This document shows positions 35,279 to 42,939 of a DNA stretch of 64,000 nucleotides, piece after piece. The stretch comes from Lachnospiraceae bacterium. GTDB taxonomy: Bacteria; Bacillota; Clostridia; Lachnospirales; Lachnospiraceae. Location of the stretch: positions 1 through 64,000 of the forward strand of contig JAFSPF010000096.1 of the NCBI GenBank assembly GCA_017443065.1. Reading direction: 5' to 3'. Each line of letters begins with the position of its first letter. Positions within the stretch are counted from its first letter, which is position 1. The position numbers and the translations under genes were made by a program. The notes beneath the pieces are model-generated. The model was not told the origin of the DNA and searched no databases. It saw only the letters and a program-made list of their open reading frames with translations.

Positions 35279-36144
35279 ACTTTGACCTTCTTCTTTCGAA
35301 TTTGGAGCAGGCGGAGGCGGTTTTTGCGACGGGCTTTCCCGCGGAGCGCTGCTTTGTCGATTGCTTTCCCGCCCTGCAGGAGGGCGTATCCGCCCTTGCT
35401 TCGCGGATGCGCCGGATGACAGACGCGGCGCTGTATCTTGCCCTGCCGCATGTGAGCAGGCAGGAGCCGCAGCTGCCGATGATGCGGGATCTGGAAACGC
35501 TCTGCGCACAGGCGCGGGACGCGGGCTTTGCGGGAATGCTCGTCCGGAATTTTGAGCAGTTCGCCTTCCTTACGGAACGGGGGTATCCCGGAGAGCTGCT
35601 CCTGGATCTGAACATGTATGTGTGGAATCCGGAGGCCTATGCACTGCTCCGCGAGCAGTCGGAGGGTCTGAAGGGCTTTACGCTCTCGCCGGAGATGAGC
35701 TTTCCCCAATGGCGTCATCTGGCGGAGGAGACGGAGGGGGACATCGCCCTCACGGCCGTGGTTTACGGCTTTCTGCCGCTGATGGTGAGCGCGAACTGCG
35801 TAAAGGAAAACGGGGCGGGCGGCTGCAGCAAAAAGCGCGGGGAAGCATACCGCACGGAAACCTTCCTCACCGACAGAACCGGCCGCAGGATGCAGGTGAC
35901 GTGCGACTGCAGAAACTGTTATAATGTGATATGGAATGCCCACCGCCTGAGCCTGCACGATGCGCTTGACAGCCTGCGGGGGATGGGGCGCGGGGTACGG
36001 CTGCGGCTCGACTTTACGCAGGAGAGCGGCCAGGAGGCGGCCGCGGTCTGCGCAGCCTTCCTTGCGTTTGCGGAGGGAAGGGGAGAAGCCGCGCTTCCGT
36101 ATGCGGAATATACGACGGGACGCTTTAAGAAAGGCGTGGAATAG
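35275..36144 (+). CDS. U32-like C-terminal half encoded as a separate gene
   Basis: 289 aa. A second barrel-like domain: LLDLNMYVWNPEAYALL, GFTLSPEMSFPQW, and ALTAVVYGFLPLMVSANCV, then cysteines in GGCSKKRG and TCDCRNCYNVIWN. These features resemble the C-terminal part of the long (about 700-800 aa) U32 proteins of Firmicutes. It starts in the stop of the upstream U32 gene (ATGA), so the two products are probably made together and may form a heterodimer. I infer a gene fission. The reading frame is otherwise intact. Confidence 0.72.
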   Translation: MNFDLLLSNLEQAEAVFATGFPAERCFVDCFPALQEGVSALASRMRRMTDAALYLALPHVSRQEPQLPMMRDLETLCAQARDAGFAGMLVRNFEQFAFLTERGYPGELLLDLNMYVWNPEAYALLREQSEGLKGFTLSPEMSFPQWRHLAEETEGDIALTAVVYGFLPLMVSANCVKENGAGGCSKKRGEAYRTETFLTDRTGRRMQVTCDCRNCYNVIWNAHRLSLHDALDSLRGMGRGVRLRLDFTQESGQEAAAVCAAFLAFAEGRGEAALPYAEYTTGRFKKGVE

Positions 36145-36147
36145 CAT

Positions 36148-37473
36148 TTGACACTGTTACTGACGGAAATAAGCAAATACCTGATCACGCTGGTGATGCT
36201 GATCTATACGGCGGAATGCTTTCTGATTCTGTACCGCGCGGGGACGGAACGCAGCGTCCGCGGGCTCTGCACGCGTCAGACGATCTTCCTCTTTGCGCTG
36301 CAGGCGCTGTTCTTTACGCAGATCATTGCGCATACGGGGAATCTCCGTTACCTGGCCTTTTATGTCGTGCAGCTCATCGTGCTGGTGCTGACGCCGGTGC
36401 TGTTCACGAAGTTTTTTCCGGACTGCTCCCGCCCGATCATCAACAACATGTGCATGCTGCTGATGATCGGCATGACCGTCATCCTGCGGATTTCCTCCGC
36501 AAAGGCCGTCCGGCAGATGATCTTTGTCACGGTGTCCATCGCCATCGGCATGCTGCTGATATATGTCCTGCGCAGGAACGGCTTCCCCAGACAGCTCTGG
36601 GTGCTCTATGCCTCCCTCGGCGCCGTGGCGCTCGGGATCGTCCTGGTGCTCGGGGCGACCGTGTACGGCTCCCGCATCAACTACACGATCCTCGGCTTCA
36701 CCTTCCAGCCCTCGGAATTCGTCAAGATTCTTTTTGTGCTGTTTTTGTCCGGTGCCCTGTACCAGTCACAGACGATCGGGCGGGTGCTGCTGACGGGGCT
36801 GATTGCCGCGGCCCATGTGCTGATTCTTGTGCTGTCAAGGGATCTCGGCAGCGCGCTCATCTTTTTTGTGGTCTATATCTGCATGGTGTTTATCGCGACG
36901 GGTCATCCGGGATATCTCATCGGCGGGATCCTTCTGGGCGTGGCGGCCGCGGTGGCGGCGTATTACCTCTTCGGGCATGTACGCTCGCGCGTGCTGGTGT
37001 TTCTGGATCCCTGGGCGACGATCGACAGCAACGGCTACCAGATCGCACAGTCCCTCTTCAGCATCTCCGCCGGCATCTGGCTCGGCAGGGGGCTGTTTCT
37101 GGGAAGACCCTCCTCCATCCCCTTTGTGGAGGATGATGTCGTTTTTTCCGCCATCGCGGAGGAACTGGGACTCATCTTTGCCATGGCGATGCTGATGGTC
37201 TGTCTTTCCACCTTCCTCCTGCTGCTGCAGGAGGCGCTGCAGTCCCAGGACTCGTGGTGCAGGCTGCTGACGGCGGGCATCGCGGTGACCTATCTCTTCC
37301 AGGTGTTTCTGACGGTCGGCGGCGGGACCAAGTTTATCCCGCTGACGGGGGTGACGCTCCCCTTCGTGAGCTACGGCGGATCCAGCGTCCTCTCGACCAT
37401 CCTGATGTTTTGTCTTTTTGAAGGTGTCAGCAGGCAGGATCACGGGACCCGTGAGCCTTCCTGGGCGGGGTAG
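36148..37473 (+). CDS. SEDS family peptidoglycan polymerase (FtsW/RodA/SpoVE)
   Basis: 441 aa from a TTG start with a poor SD, probably dependent on reading of the preceding gene. About ten helices. SEDS signatures: GFTFQPSEFVKILFVLFLSG, LSRDLGSALIFFVVYICM, DPWATIDSNGYQIAQSLFSISAG and TLPFVSYGGSSVLSTI. It is longer at the N-terminus than FtsW by about two helices, as in the Firmicute/actinobacterial RodA-like group that pairs with a short class B PBP. The partner PBP gene follows after 3 bases. Confidence 0.92.
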   Translation: MTLLLTEISKYLITLVMLIYTAECFLILYRAGTERSVRGLCTRQTIFLFALQALFFTQIIAHTGNLRYLAFYVVQLIVLVLTPVLFTKFFPDCSRPIINNMCMLLMIGMTVILRISSAKAVRQMIFVTVSIAIGMLLIYVLRRNGFPRQLWVLYASLGAVALGIVLVLGATVYGSRINYTILGFTFQPSEFVKILFVLFLSGALYQSQTIGRVLLTGLIAAAHVLILVLSRDLGSALIFFVVYICMVFIATGHPGYLIGGILLGVAAAVAAYYLFGHVRSRVLVFLDPWATIDSNGYQIAQSLFSISAGIWLGRGLFLGRPSSIPFVEDDVVFSAIAEELGLIFAMAMLMVCLSTFLLLLQEALQSQDSWCRLLTAGIAVTYLFQVFLTVGGGTKFIPLTGVTLPFVSYGGSSVLSTILMFCLFEGVSRQDHGTREPSWAG

Positions 37474-37476
37474 GAT

Positions 37477-38922
37477 ATGGCGGACCGGGTACAGTCAAAG
37501 GGCAGAAAACAGGCCGGAGCGGAACACGCCCTCATCGGGATCGGCGTGCTTTTTGCCGTGCTGTTCGTGGCCATGACGGCCTATATCGGATATTATGCCT
37601 TCCGCTACCGCAAGGAGCTGATGGGAAACAGCTATAACCGCAAGGCGGAGCTTCTTTCCGCGGAGGTGCTGCGCGGGGATATTCTTGCCGCGGACGGCGC
37701 GGTGCTGGCCTATTCGGAGGAGGCGGGGAACGGCGCGCAGAAAAGAATCTACCCCTACGGGGAGGCGTTCGCGCATGCCGTCGGCTATGCCACGCATGAC
37801 AGGGCGGGCGTCGAAGCCCTGGGCAATTATGATCTGCTGCATACGGGGCTTTCCCTGAAGGACCGTATCGCGTTCGACCGGGAGGGAAGGCTGTTTCCGG
37901 GGAACAAGGTGATGACAACGCTGCGTGTCGATCTGCAGCTGGCGGCCTATGAGGCGCTGGGGAACCGGAACGGCGCGATCCTCGTGACGAACGTGAAAAC
38001 GGGAGAGATCTATGCCATGGTTTCCGGCCCCTCCTTTGATCCCGGGACGATCGAGGAGAGCTGGGAGCTTCTTTCCGCGGATACGGAACGCGGTGTCCTC
38101 GTGAACCGCGCGACACAGGGACTGTATCCCGCAGGCTCCACCTTCAAGGTGGTGACGGCGCTTGCGTATCTGAAGGGACACCCGGGGGATTACACGGCGT
38201 ATGCCTACAACTGCTACGGCTCCTTTTCCTCCGCGGGAGAAACCGTCCACTGCTACGGCGGAATGGCCCACGGACAGATTTCCCTGCGGCAGGCCTTTGC
38301 CGTATCCTGTAATTCCGCTTTTGTGGACCTCGGACTGAAGACGGATGCGGAGGTGCTGGACAACACCTTACAGCAGCTGCGCTTTAACACGACGCTGCCC
38401 TGTGACCTGAATTACAAGTCCTCCCGGACGGTGGACCCGAAGGCGGCGACGGTGCCGGAGCGGATGCAGCTGGCGATCGGACAGGGCGAAACCGCCATGT
38501 CCCCCCTGCATCTCAACATGATTACGGCGGCGATCGCAAACAAGGGAGTGCTGATCAAGCCGCACCTGATCGGGGGCATATATGATGCCTACGGCGCGCT
38601 GATCGGGGAAACAAAGGCGGAGAACGGCGGCAGGCTGATGGACGAAGAGGAAGCCGAAATCATGCGTTCCATGATGCGGGAGGTCGTGGTCAGCGGAACG
38701 GGGAGCGGCTTGAGCGGCAGAAGCTATGAGGCGGCCGGAAAGACCGGGAGCGCGGAGCATGCGCAGGGCGGAAACATCGTCACGCATGCCTGGTTCACGG
38801 GCTTTGCGCCGGCCTCTGATCCGGAGATCTGCGTGACGATCATCGTGGAGGGCGCGGGGAGCAGCAGCACCGTGGCCGTGCCGATCGCGGGGATTCTGTT
38901 TGACAGGTGGTTTCAGCAATGA
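37477..38922 (+). CDS. Class B penicillin-binding protein (transpeptidase) paired with SEDS
   Basis: 481 aa. One N-terminal helix (LIGIGVLFAVLFVAMTAYIGYYAF), a short pedestal (RGDILAADGAVLAYSEE), and a transpeptidase domain with the three active motifs STFK (Ser nucleophile), SCNSAF (SxN) and KTGSAE (KTG). It lacks the C-terminal PASTA repeats of division PBPs and is like the PbpA group. With the upstream SEDS protein it should form a polymerase/cross-linker pair for wall synthesis; whether for division, elongation or spore cortex is not decidable here. Confidence 0.92.
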   Translation: MADRVQSKGRKQAGAEHALIGIGVLFAVLFVAMTAYIGYYAFRYRKELMGNSYNRKAELLSAEVLRGDILAADGAVLAYSEEAGNGAQKRIYPYGEAFAHAVGYATHDRAGVEALGNYDLLHTGLSLKDRIAFDREGRLFPGNKVMTTLRVDLQLAAYEALGNRNGAILVTNVKTGEIYAMVSGPSFDPGTIEESWELLSADTERGVLVNRATQGLYPAGSTFKVVTALAYLKGHPGDYTAYAYNCYGSFSSAGETVHCYGGMAHGQISLRQAFAVSCNSAFVDLGLKTDAEVLDNTLQQLRFNTTLPCDLNYKSSRTVDPKAATVPERMQLAIGQGETAMSPLHLNMITAAIANKGVLIKPHLIGGIYDAYGALIGETKAENGGRLMDEEEAEIMRSMMREVVVSGTGSGLSGRSYEAAGKTGSAEHAQGGNIVTHAWFTGFAPASDPEICVTIIVEGAGSSSTVAVPIAGILFDRWFQQ

Positions 38923-39239
38923 AGACATGTTGCATCCTGCAACCGCATCTGTATGTGAGCGAAAACCTCCGGAACGCCGCCTACACCAAATGGCGTCTGA
39001 AGCGCGGCGGCTTTCCGAACGTGTATCTGATCACGGAGGCACCGGGAATGCCGGGGCAGCTGGCGATGCTCCATGCGCGCATGCTGCAGCAGGCGTATTA
39101 CGCGGAACATCCCCTGCGGGTTTACGGCATCGCAAAGAACAAGGAGGATGCGAGACAGCTGCTGCTGCGGATTTCGGATGACGCGATCGCCGCGGGAAAA
39201 GCGGGGGAACTGATGAAGTATCTGGACGGAAGGGGTTAG
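38919..39239 (+). CDS. Hypothetical protein coupled to the PBP gene
   Basis: 106 aa from ATG 38919, which overlaps the PBP stop (ATGA); 12 bases upstream there is another in-frame start inside the PBP gene. The sequence has two Cys at 4-5, LQPHLYVSENLRNAAYTKWRLKRGGFPNVYLIT, and a helical C-terminus; soluble. I do not recognise it. Coupled translation suggests a role with the SEDS/PBP pair or with the YtfI gene that starts 2 bases after its stop. Confidence 0.55.
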   Translation: MKTCCILQPHLYVSENLRNAAYTKWRLKRGGFPNVYLITEAPGMPGQLAMLHARMLQQAYYAEHPLRVYGIAKNKEDARQLLLRISDDAIAAGKAGELMKYLDGRG

Positions 39240-39240
39240 G

Positions 39241-40371
39241 ATGGCGGTTGCCCTGGGGATTTTAAAATGGGTCGGCATCATTCTGGGCGGTCTGATCGGA
39301 CTGCTTCTTGTGCTGCTCCTTCTGGTGCTCTTTGTGCCCGTACGTTACCGCATCGACGGGAAGCTTAAGGAGACGGAGCTGACGGAGGGCGCCGCAGAGA
39401 GGATCAAAGAGAGCGCGAAGCTGGAGGCGGGTTTCTCCTGGCTGCTGCATCTTTTGCGCGGCAGCTTCCGTTATCCGGATGAGACTTCCTTTACCGTGAA
39501 GCTGCTGATGTTTACGATTGTCGGCGGGGAGAAGAAGGAGGAGGAAGAAGAAAAGAAGCCGGAGACAAGGAAGCCGGAGAAGGAAGAGAAGAGGGAAGAG
39601 ACGGATAAGAAGCGGGAAGAGAAAGAAAAAGCGGAGAAAGAAAAAGCGGAGAAAGAAAAGGCAGAGAAGGAAAAGGCAGAGAAGGAAAAGGCAGAGAAAG
39701 AAAAGGTAGAGAAGGAGAAGGCAGAGAGGGAGAAGGCAGAGAGGGAGAAGAAAGAGAAAGAGAAAGAGAAAGAGAAGAAGGACATCGTCATAAGCGAGCG
39801 GAAAGCGACGCCTGACAGGACCGTGCGTGAAACCACAAAAGCGAGCGCGGCGGAGGCGCCGGAGGAAGAGGAAAAGCCCTCCTTCTTCGCCCGCATCCTC
39901 GGCGGCATCAAAAACCTTCTTTTGAAACCATATGAAGTGGCGCAAAAAATCTTCTATACAATATCAAGTGTTTGTGGTAAAATATCCATGGTGCGCGATC
40001 TTCTGGAAAGTGACACTTTCGCGCGCGCAAAGGAAGCGGCCCTGAAGCATACCGGACGGATTCTTCGCGGGGTGCTTCCGAAAAAAAGCGATGTGCGCAT
40101 TTTGTACGGCACGGGTGACCCCTATATCGACGCGGAGATCCTCGCGGCCTACAGCATCCTCTCGCCGCAGCTTTCGGCCTTTTTGCAGCCGGAGGCGGAT
40201 TTTGAGCGCAGGGTCGCGGGTGCGGATGTGCATATCCGGGGAAGGATCACGGGGGCAACGCTTCTGTGGAACGCGGCGATGCTTTATTTCAATAAGGACA
40301 TCAAGCGCGTCCGCAAACGGATAGAAAAGATCCGGGGGGAAAAGGATGAGTCAGAATCAGAGTCAGTATAA
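39241..40371 (+). CDS. ytfI: DUF2953 sporulation protein (YtfI-like) with an EKEKA repeat insert
   Basis: 376 aa. An N-terminal helix (WVGIILGGLIGLLLVLLLLVLFVPVRYRI) and the start of DUF2953 (ASWLL-like FSWLLHLL, then FTVKLLMF) are followed at about 100-180 by a highly charged insert dominated by EKEKA units. Then the rest of the domain comes: LLLKPYEVAQKIF, LKHTGRILRGVLPKKSDVRILYGTGDPYIDAEILAAYSIL and VHIRGRITGATLLWNAAMLYFNKDIKR. The following gene is the YtfJ homologue, as in Bacillus. The insert should form a rigid single helix. Expressed in the mother cell in Bacillus; same role inferred here. Confidence 0.82.
   Translation: MAVALGILKWVGIILGGLIGLLLVLLLLVLFVPVRYRIDGKLKETELTEGAAERIKESAKLEAGFSWLLHLLRGSFRYPDETSFTVKLLMFTIVGGEKKEEEEEKKPETRKPEKEEKREETDKKREEKEKAEKEKAEKEKAEKEKAEKEKAEKEKVEKEKAEREKAEREKKEKEKEKEKKDIVISERKATPDRTVRETTKASAAEAPEEEEKPSFFARILGGIKNLLLKPYEVAQKIFYTISSVCGKISMVRDLLESDTFARAKEAALKHTGRILRGVLPKKSDVRILYGTGDPYIDAEILAAYSILSPQLSAFLQPEADFERRVAGADVHIRGRITGATLLWNAAMLYFNKDIKRVRKRIEKIRGEKDESESESV
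39619..39753 (+). repeat. Nine tandem 15-bp units inside ytfI
   Basis: Nine consecutive in-frame 15-base units starting at 39619, mostly GAGAAAGAAAAGGCA variants, encoding EKEKA five times and then EKEKV, EKEKA, EREKA and EREKK, followed by EKEKEKEKK. The third-position changes show several ages of copy. Length change by slippage would keep the frame. Confidence 0.9.
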
Positions 40372-40762
40372 CAGCGTGGTGGATTCCCTGCTGAAGGGCA
40401 TGGGCAATCTGATGAGCACACATACGGTGGTCGGTGAGCCGACAAGCATCGGCGATGCGCTGATCCTGCCGCTCGTGGACGTTTCCTTCGGCCTCGGGGC
40501 GGGGGCCGGCAAGGGGACCAAAAAGGATTCCTCCTCCGGCGGCTTCGGCGCGAAGATGTCCCCCTCCGCCGTCCTCATCATTCAGAACGGCCATACGAAG
40601 CTCGTCAGCGTCAAGGGACAGGATGCGGTCAGCCGCATCATCGACATGGTGCCGGAGGTGATGAACCGCTTCTCCGGAAAAGGCACGGACAGGGTCTCGG
40701 ATGAGGAAGCGCTGAACGCGGCCTTCCCCGGAGAGTATGACGGCAAACAGGAAGAGGAGTGA
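40346..40762 (+). CDS. ytfJ: GerW family sporulation protein (YtfJ)
   Basis: 138 aa. NSVVDSLLKGMGNLMSTHTVVGEPTSIGDALILPLVDVSFGLGAGAG is the YtfJ/GerW signature, followed by a Gly/Ser-rich loop and PSAVLIIQNGHTKLVSV. It overlaps ytfI by 26 bases. In Bacillus the family is needed for proper spore germination. The presence of the pair shows descent from a spore former; whether this organism sporulates cannot be seen here. Confidence 0.92.
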   Translation: MSQNQSQYNSVVDSLLKGMGNLMSTHTVVGEPTSIGDALILPLVDVSFGLGAGAGKGTKKDSSSGGFGAKMSPSAVLIIQNGHTKLVSVKGQDAVSRIIDMVPEVMNRFSGKGTDRVSDEEALNAAFPGEYDGKQEEE

Positions 40763-40771
40763 CGAAGCAAG

Positions 40772-41317
40772 GTGTACTCGGACGAAGCAAGGGAAGCAAT
40801 CGAACGGAAGATCCTGACGGCGGATGAAGACGGGCTCTCGGAGCTGAGGCTCTGGCTCTTCAAGGAGACCTGCCGTCTGGAAAACCGCGAGAGCATGATC
40901 GACGAACGCATGGAGCGTCTGGAGCGGGAACGCGAAAAGTTCCAGCAGGACAAGGAGCGCGCCATGGCGAAGATCGAGCGCGAGCGGGAAGCGCTCTGGG
41001 AAAAGGACGAGCTTGCGGAACAGAAGCTGGAGATGCTCAAGGACGCCTATGAGCGCCTGGACACGGACCGTCTGAAGATGGACCGGGAGCGCAAGCAGCT
41101 GGATAAGGAAAAGGCATACAACGAAGCGGCCGCATATTACAACGCGGACGCGGAGATGTTTTTCGCCGGCGTGAATTCCGCGCTGGCGGTCAAAAAACGG
41201 TATAAGGAACTGCTGAAGATCTATCATCCGGACAATATGTACGGCAGCGCACATGCCCTGCAGATGATCAAACAGGAATATGAGTATCTCTGCCGGATGT
41301 ACCAGATGAAGGCCTGA
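40772..41317 (+). CDS. Coiled-coil protein with C-terminal J-domain
   Basis: 181 aa from a GTG start. Residues 35-120 are a strongly charged coiled coil (ERMERLEREREKFQQDKERA), and residues 138-181 look like the core of a J-domain with the HPD motif at 152-154 (KRYKELLKIYHPDN) followed by QMIKQEYEYL. A J-domain would recruit DnaK; here helix I is weak, so it may be a reduced J-domain. It follows ytfJ by 9 bases and precedes proB by 17. Family not recognised beyond these parts. Confidence 0.7.
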   Translation: MYSDEAREAIERKILTADEDGLSELRLWLFKETCRLENRESMIDERMERLEREREKFQQDKERAMAKIEREREALWEKDELAEQKLEMLKDAYERLDTDRLKMDRERKQLDKEKAYNEAAAYYNADAEMFFAGVNSALAVKKRYKELLKIYHPDNMYGSAHALQMIKQEYEYLCRMYQMKA

Positions 41318-41334
41318 GGCAAGGGTCTTTGCAT

Positions 41335-42144
41335 ATGGCTGAGAAGCATCCGCAGAGGATCGTCGTCAAGGTCGGCACCTCCACCATCACAAACGAACAG
41401 GGAGATATTGATATCCGCGCGATCGAGCTGATCGTGCGGCAGATCGCGGGTATCGAGGCGAAGGGCTATCAGGTGATCCTGGTTTCCTCCGGCGCGATCG
41501 CCGTGGGCGCAAAGCGCATGCAGATGCGGGAAAAACCGGAAAGCGTCCGTGACAAGCAGGCGGCGGCGGCCGTCGGACAGTGCGGGCTGATGCACCTGTA
41601 TGACAAGCTCTTTGCGGAATACGGAAGACTGGTGGCACAGATTCTGTTAGACAACCGGGATGTGGAGGACAAGGAGCGCAGGCATAATTTACAGAACACC
41701 TTCGATGCGCTTTTGGAGCGCGGCGTGATTCCCATCGTCAATGAGAATGACTCCGTTTCCCTTGCGGAGATCGAGAGCGAGAAAAAGCGCTTCTCGGACA
41801 ATGATATGCTGGGCGCGATCGTGGCGGCCTTTGTCGGGGCGGAGGAGCTCTTCCTCCTGACGGACACAAAGGGCCTGTATGACAAGGATCCCGCGCATCA
41901 TGCCGATGCGCGCCTGATTGAAGAGGTGCGGGAAATTGACGAAACGATCATGTCACTGGCGGAGGGCTCTTCCTCGGGCCGGGGACGCGGCGGCATGATT
42001 ACAAAACTGGAGGCCGCGGAATATGCGGTAAGGCGCGGCATCCGGGTACATCTCGCCTACGGGCGCGAGGAGGATGTGCTGTACAGGCTGACGTCCGGCA
42101 AGCCCTGCGGGACATGCTTTCCCGCAGAGGCGGAGAAGACCTGA
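41335..42144 (+). CDS. proB: Glutamate 5-kinase
   Basis: 269 aa from ATG 41335 (9 bases from AAGGG); an in-frame TTG lies 6 bases upstream. Amino-acid kinase motifs: RIVVKVGTSTIT, VILVSSGAIAVG, NENDSVS, FSDNDMLGAIVA, LTDTKGLYDKDP and GRGRGGMITKLEAAE. It ends without the C-terminal PUA domain found in E. coli ProB, as is common in Clostridia. First step of proline synthesis. proA and proC are not in the window. Confidence 0.93.
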   Translation: MAEKHPQRIVVKVGTSTITNEQGDIDIRAIELIVRQIAGIEAKGYQVILVSSGAIAVGAKRMQMREKPESVRDKQAAAAVGQCGLMHLYDKLFAEYGRLVAQILLDNRDVEDKERRHNLQNTFDALLERGVIPIVNENDSVSLAEIESEKKRFSDNDMLGAIVAAFVGAEELFLLTDTKGLYDKDPAHHADARLIEEVREIDETIMSLAEGSSSGRGRGGMITKLEAAEYAVRRGIRVHLAYGREEDVLYRLTSGKPCGTCFPAEAEKT

Positions 42145-42153
42145 GAAGGCGGA

Positions 42154-42741
42154 TCAATAGTCGGCGGAACCCTGGCCGCCGTGATACTTGTCATAGATTT
42201 CGGCAAGATAGGTTTTGACCATACTGATCTGGGACATCTGGCGCAGATCGGCGTTTCCCATGGCGACGGCGATTTCATCCGCGAGCAGCAGCATATTGTA
42301 AATCCGCAGTTTGAATTCGTTGCGTCCCATGGTTGCGATATTGATATGGATGAGCGGGGCACCGAGCTTCATCGTGACGTTTTCGTCAGAGATGCCGGTT
42401 TCCATGATCATCGTATCGAGGTCAAAATTCACATAGAGGATGAGGATTTCCTTTTCGTGACGCCTGAGCGTTTCCGGCGTCTGATGGGAGGCCTCCATCC
42501 AGTCGTAAAAATCCGCGACGTCCGGGTTCATGAGGTAGTTGGTGAGCTTTTCGCGGTTCTTTTCGATGTATTGCAGATAGGAGGCGGCGTTCGGTCCCAT
42601 ATACGTGCACTCCACCTTGAGGCCGTTCTCCGTTTTGACGAGCTTACATTTTTCCGCCACGTCACGGATTTTCAGAGAGACGCGTGTGGCGGTGCCGATT
42701 TGTTTGAATGATGCGGTTTCCGCAACCTGTTTGAATTCCAT
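42154..42741 (-). CDS. Conserved-looking protein of unknown function
   Basis: 195 aa from ATG 42741 (SD AAAGGA); the frame extends 7 codons upstream without an SD. Soluble: EFKQVAETASFKQIGTATRVSLKIRDVAEKCKLVK, then mixed alpha/beta with IHINIATMGRNEFKLRIYNMLLLADEIAVAMG. No family recognised. It is convergent with proB (9 bases) and divergent from ftsK, from which it is separated by back-to-back extended -10 promoters. It is the only minus-strand gene between 30 and 57 kb. Confidence 0.65.
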   Translation of the reverse strand: MEFKQVAETASFKQIGTATRVSLKIRDVAEKCKLVKTENGLKVECTYMGPNAASYLQYIEKNREKLTNYLMNPDVADFYDWMEASHQTPETLRRHEKEILILYVNFDLDTMIMETGISDENVTMKLGAPLIHINIATMGRNEFKLRIYNMLLLADEIAVAMGNADLRQMSQISMVKTYLAEIYDKYHGGQGSADY

Positions 42742-42778
42742 AAGTATCCTTTCTGATGGCATGGGAGTTCCGCATCAC

Positions 42779-42811
42779 AGTATAGCACAATGATACCGAA
42801 AATGGTATACT
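42779..42811. promoter_or_regulatory. Back-to-back extended -10 promoters (unknown gene / ftsK)
   Basis: Plus strand: TGG then TATACT (42806-42811). Minus strand: TGC then TATACT (42784-42779). The two -10 boxes are mirror images 21 bases apart, and neither has a good -35. Transcripts would diverge and overlap within this span. Confidence 0.62.
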
Positions 42812-42815
42812 CTGG

Positions 42816-42929
42816 TAAGCGGCAAAAGTTTTGCCGCTTACAGGAGGGGATGCGCACGACCGCATAAGGAATACTGCCGCCATGGGCGGCATGCGGCCGG
42901 CGCGGCGGGCAAACGTCAAAGACGTTTGC
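42816..42929 (+). promoter_or_regulatory. Hairpin-rich leader before ftsK
   Basis: About 120 bases between the promoter and ftsK hold four perfect inverted repeats: TAAGCGGCAAAA/TTTTGCCGCTTA (42816-42840, one central base), ATGCG/CGCAT (42850-42865), TGCCGCC/GGCGGCA (42875-42891) and GCAAACGTC/GACGTTTGC (42909-42929). No poly-T run follows any of them. No known riboswitch consensus recognised. The ATG of ftsK, 10 bases after the last stem, lacks a clear SD, while an AGGAGGGG lies far upstream at 42842-42849. Confidence 0.6.
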
Positions 42930-42939
42930 TATCAGAGCG

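Noticed and set aside
35912..35930. TATAAT-like box inside the second U32 gene
   Set aside because: It falls in codons for the conserved CYNVIWN segment and no gene start follows at a suitable distance.
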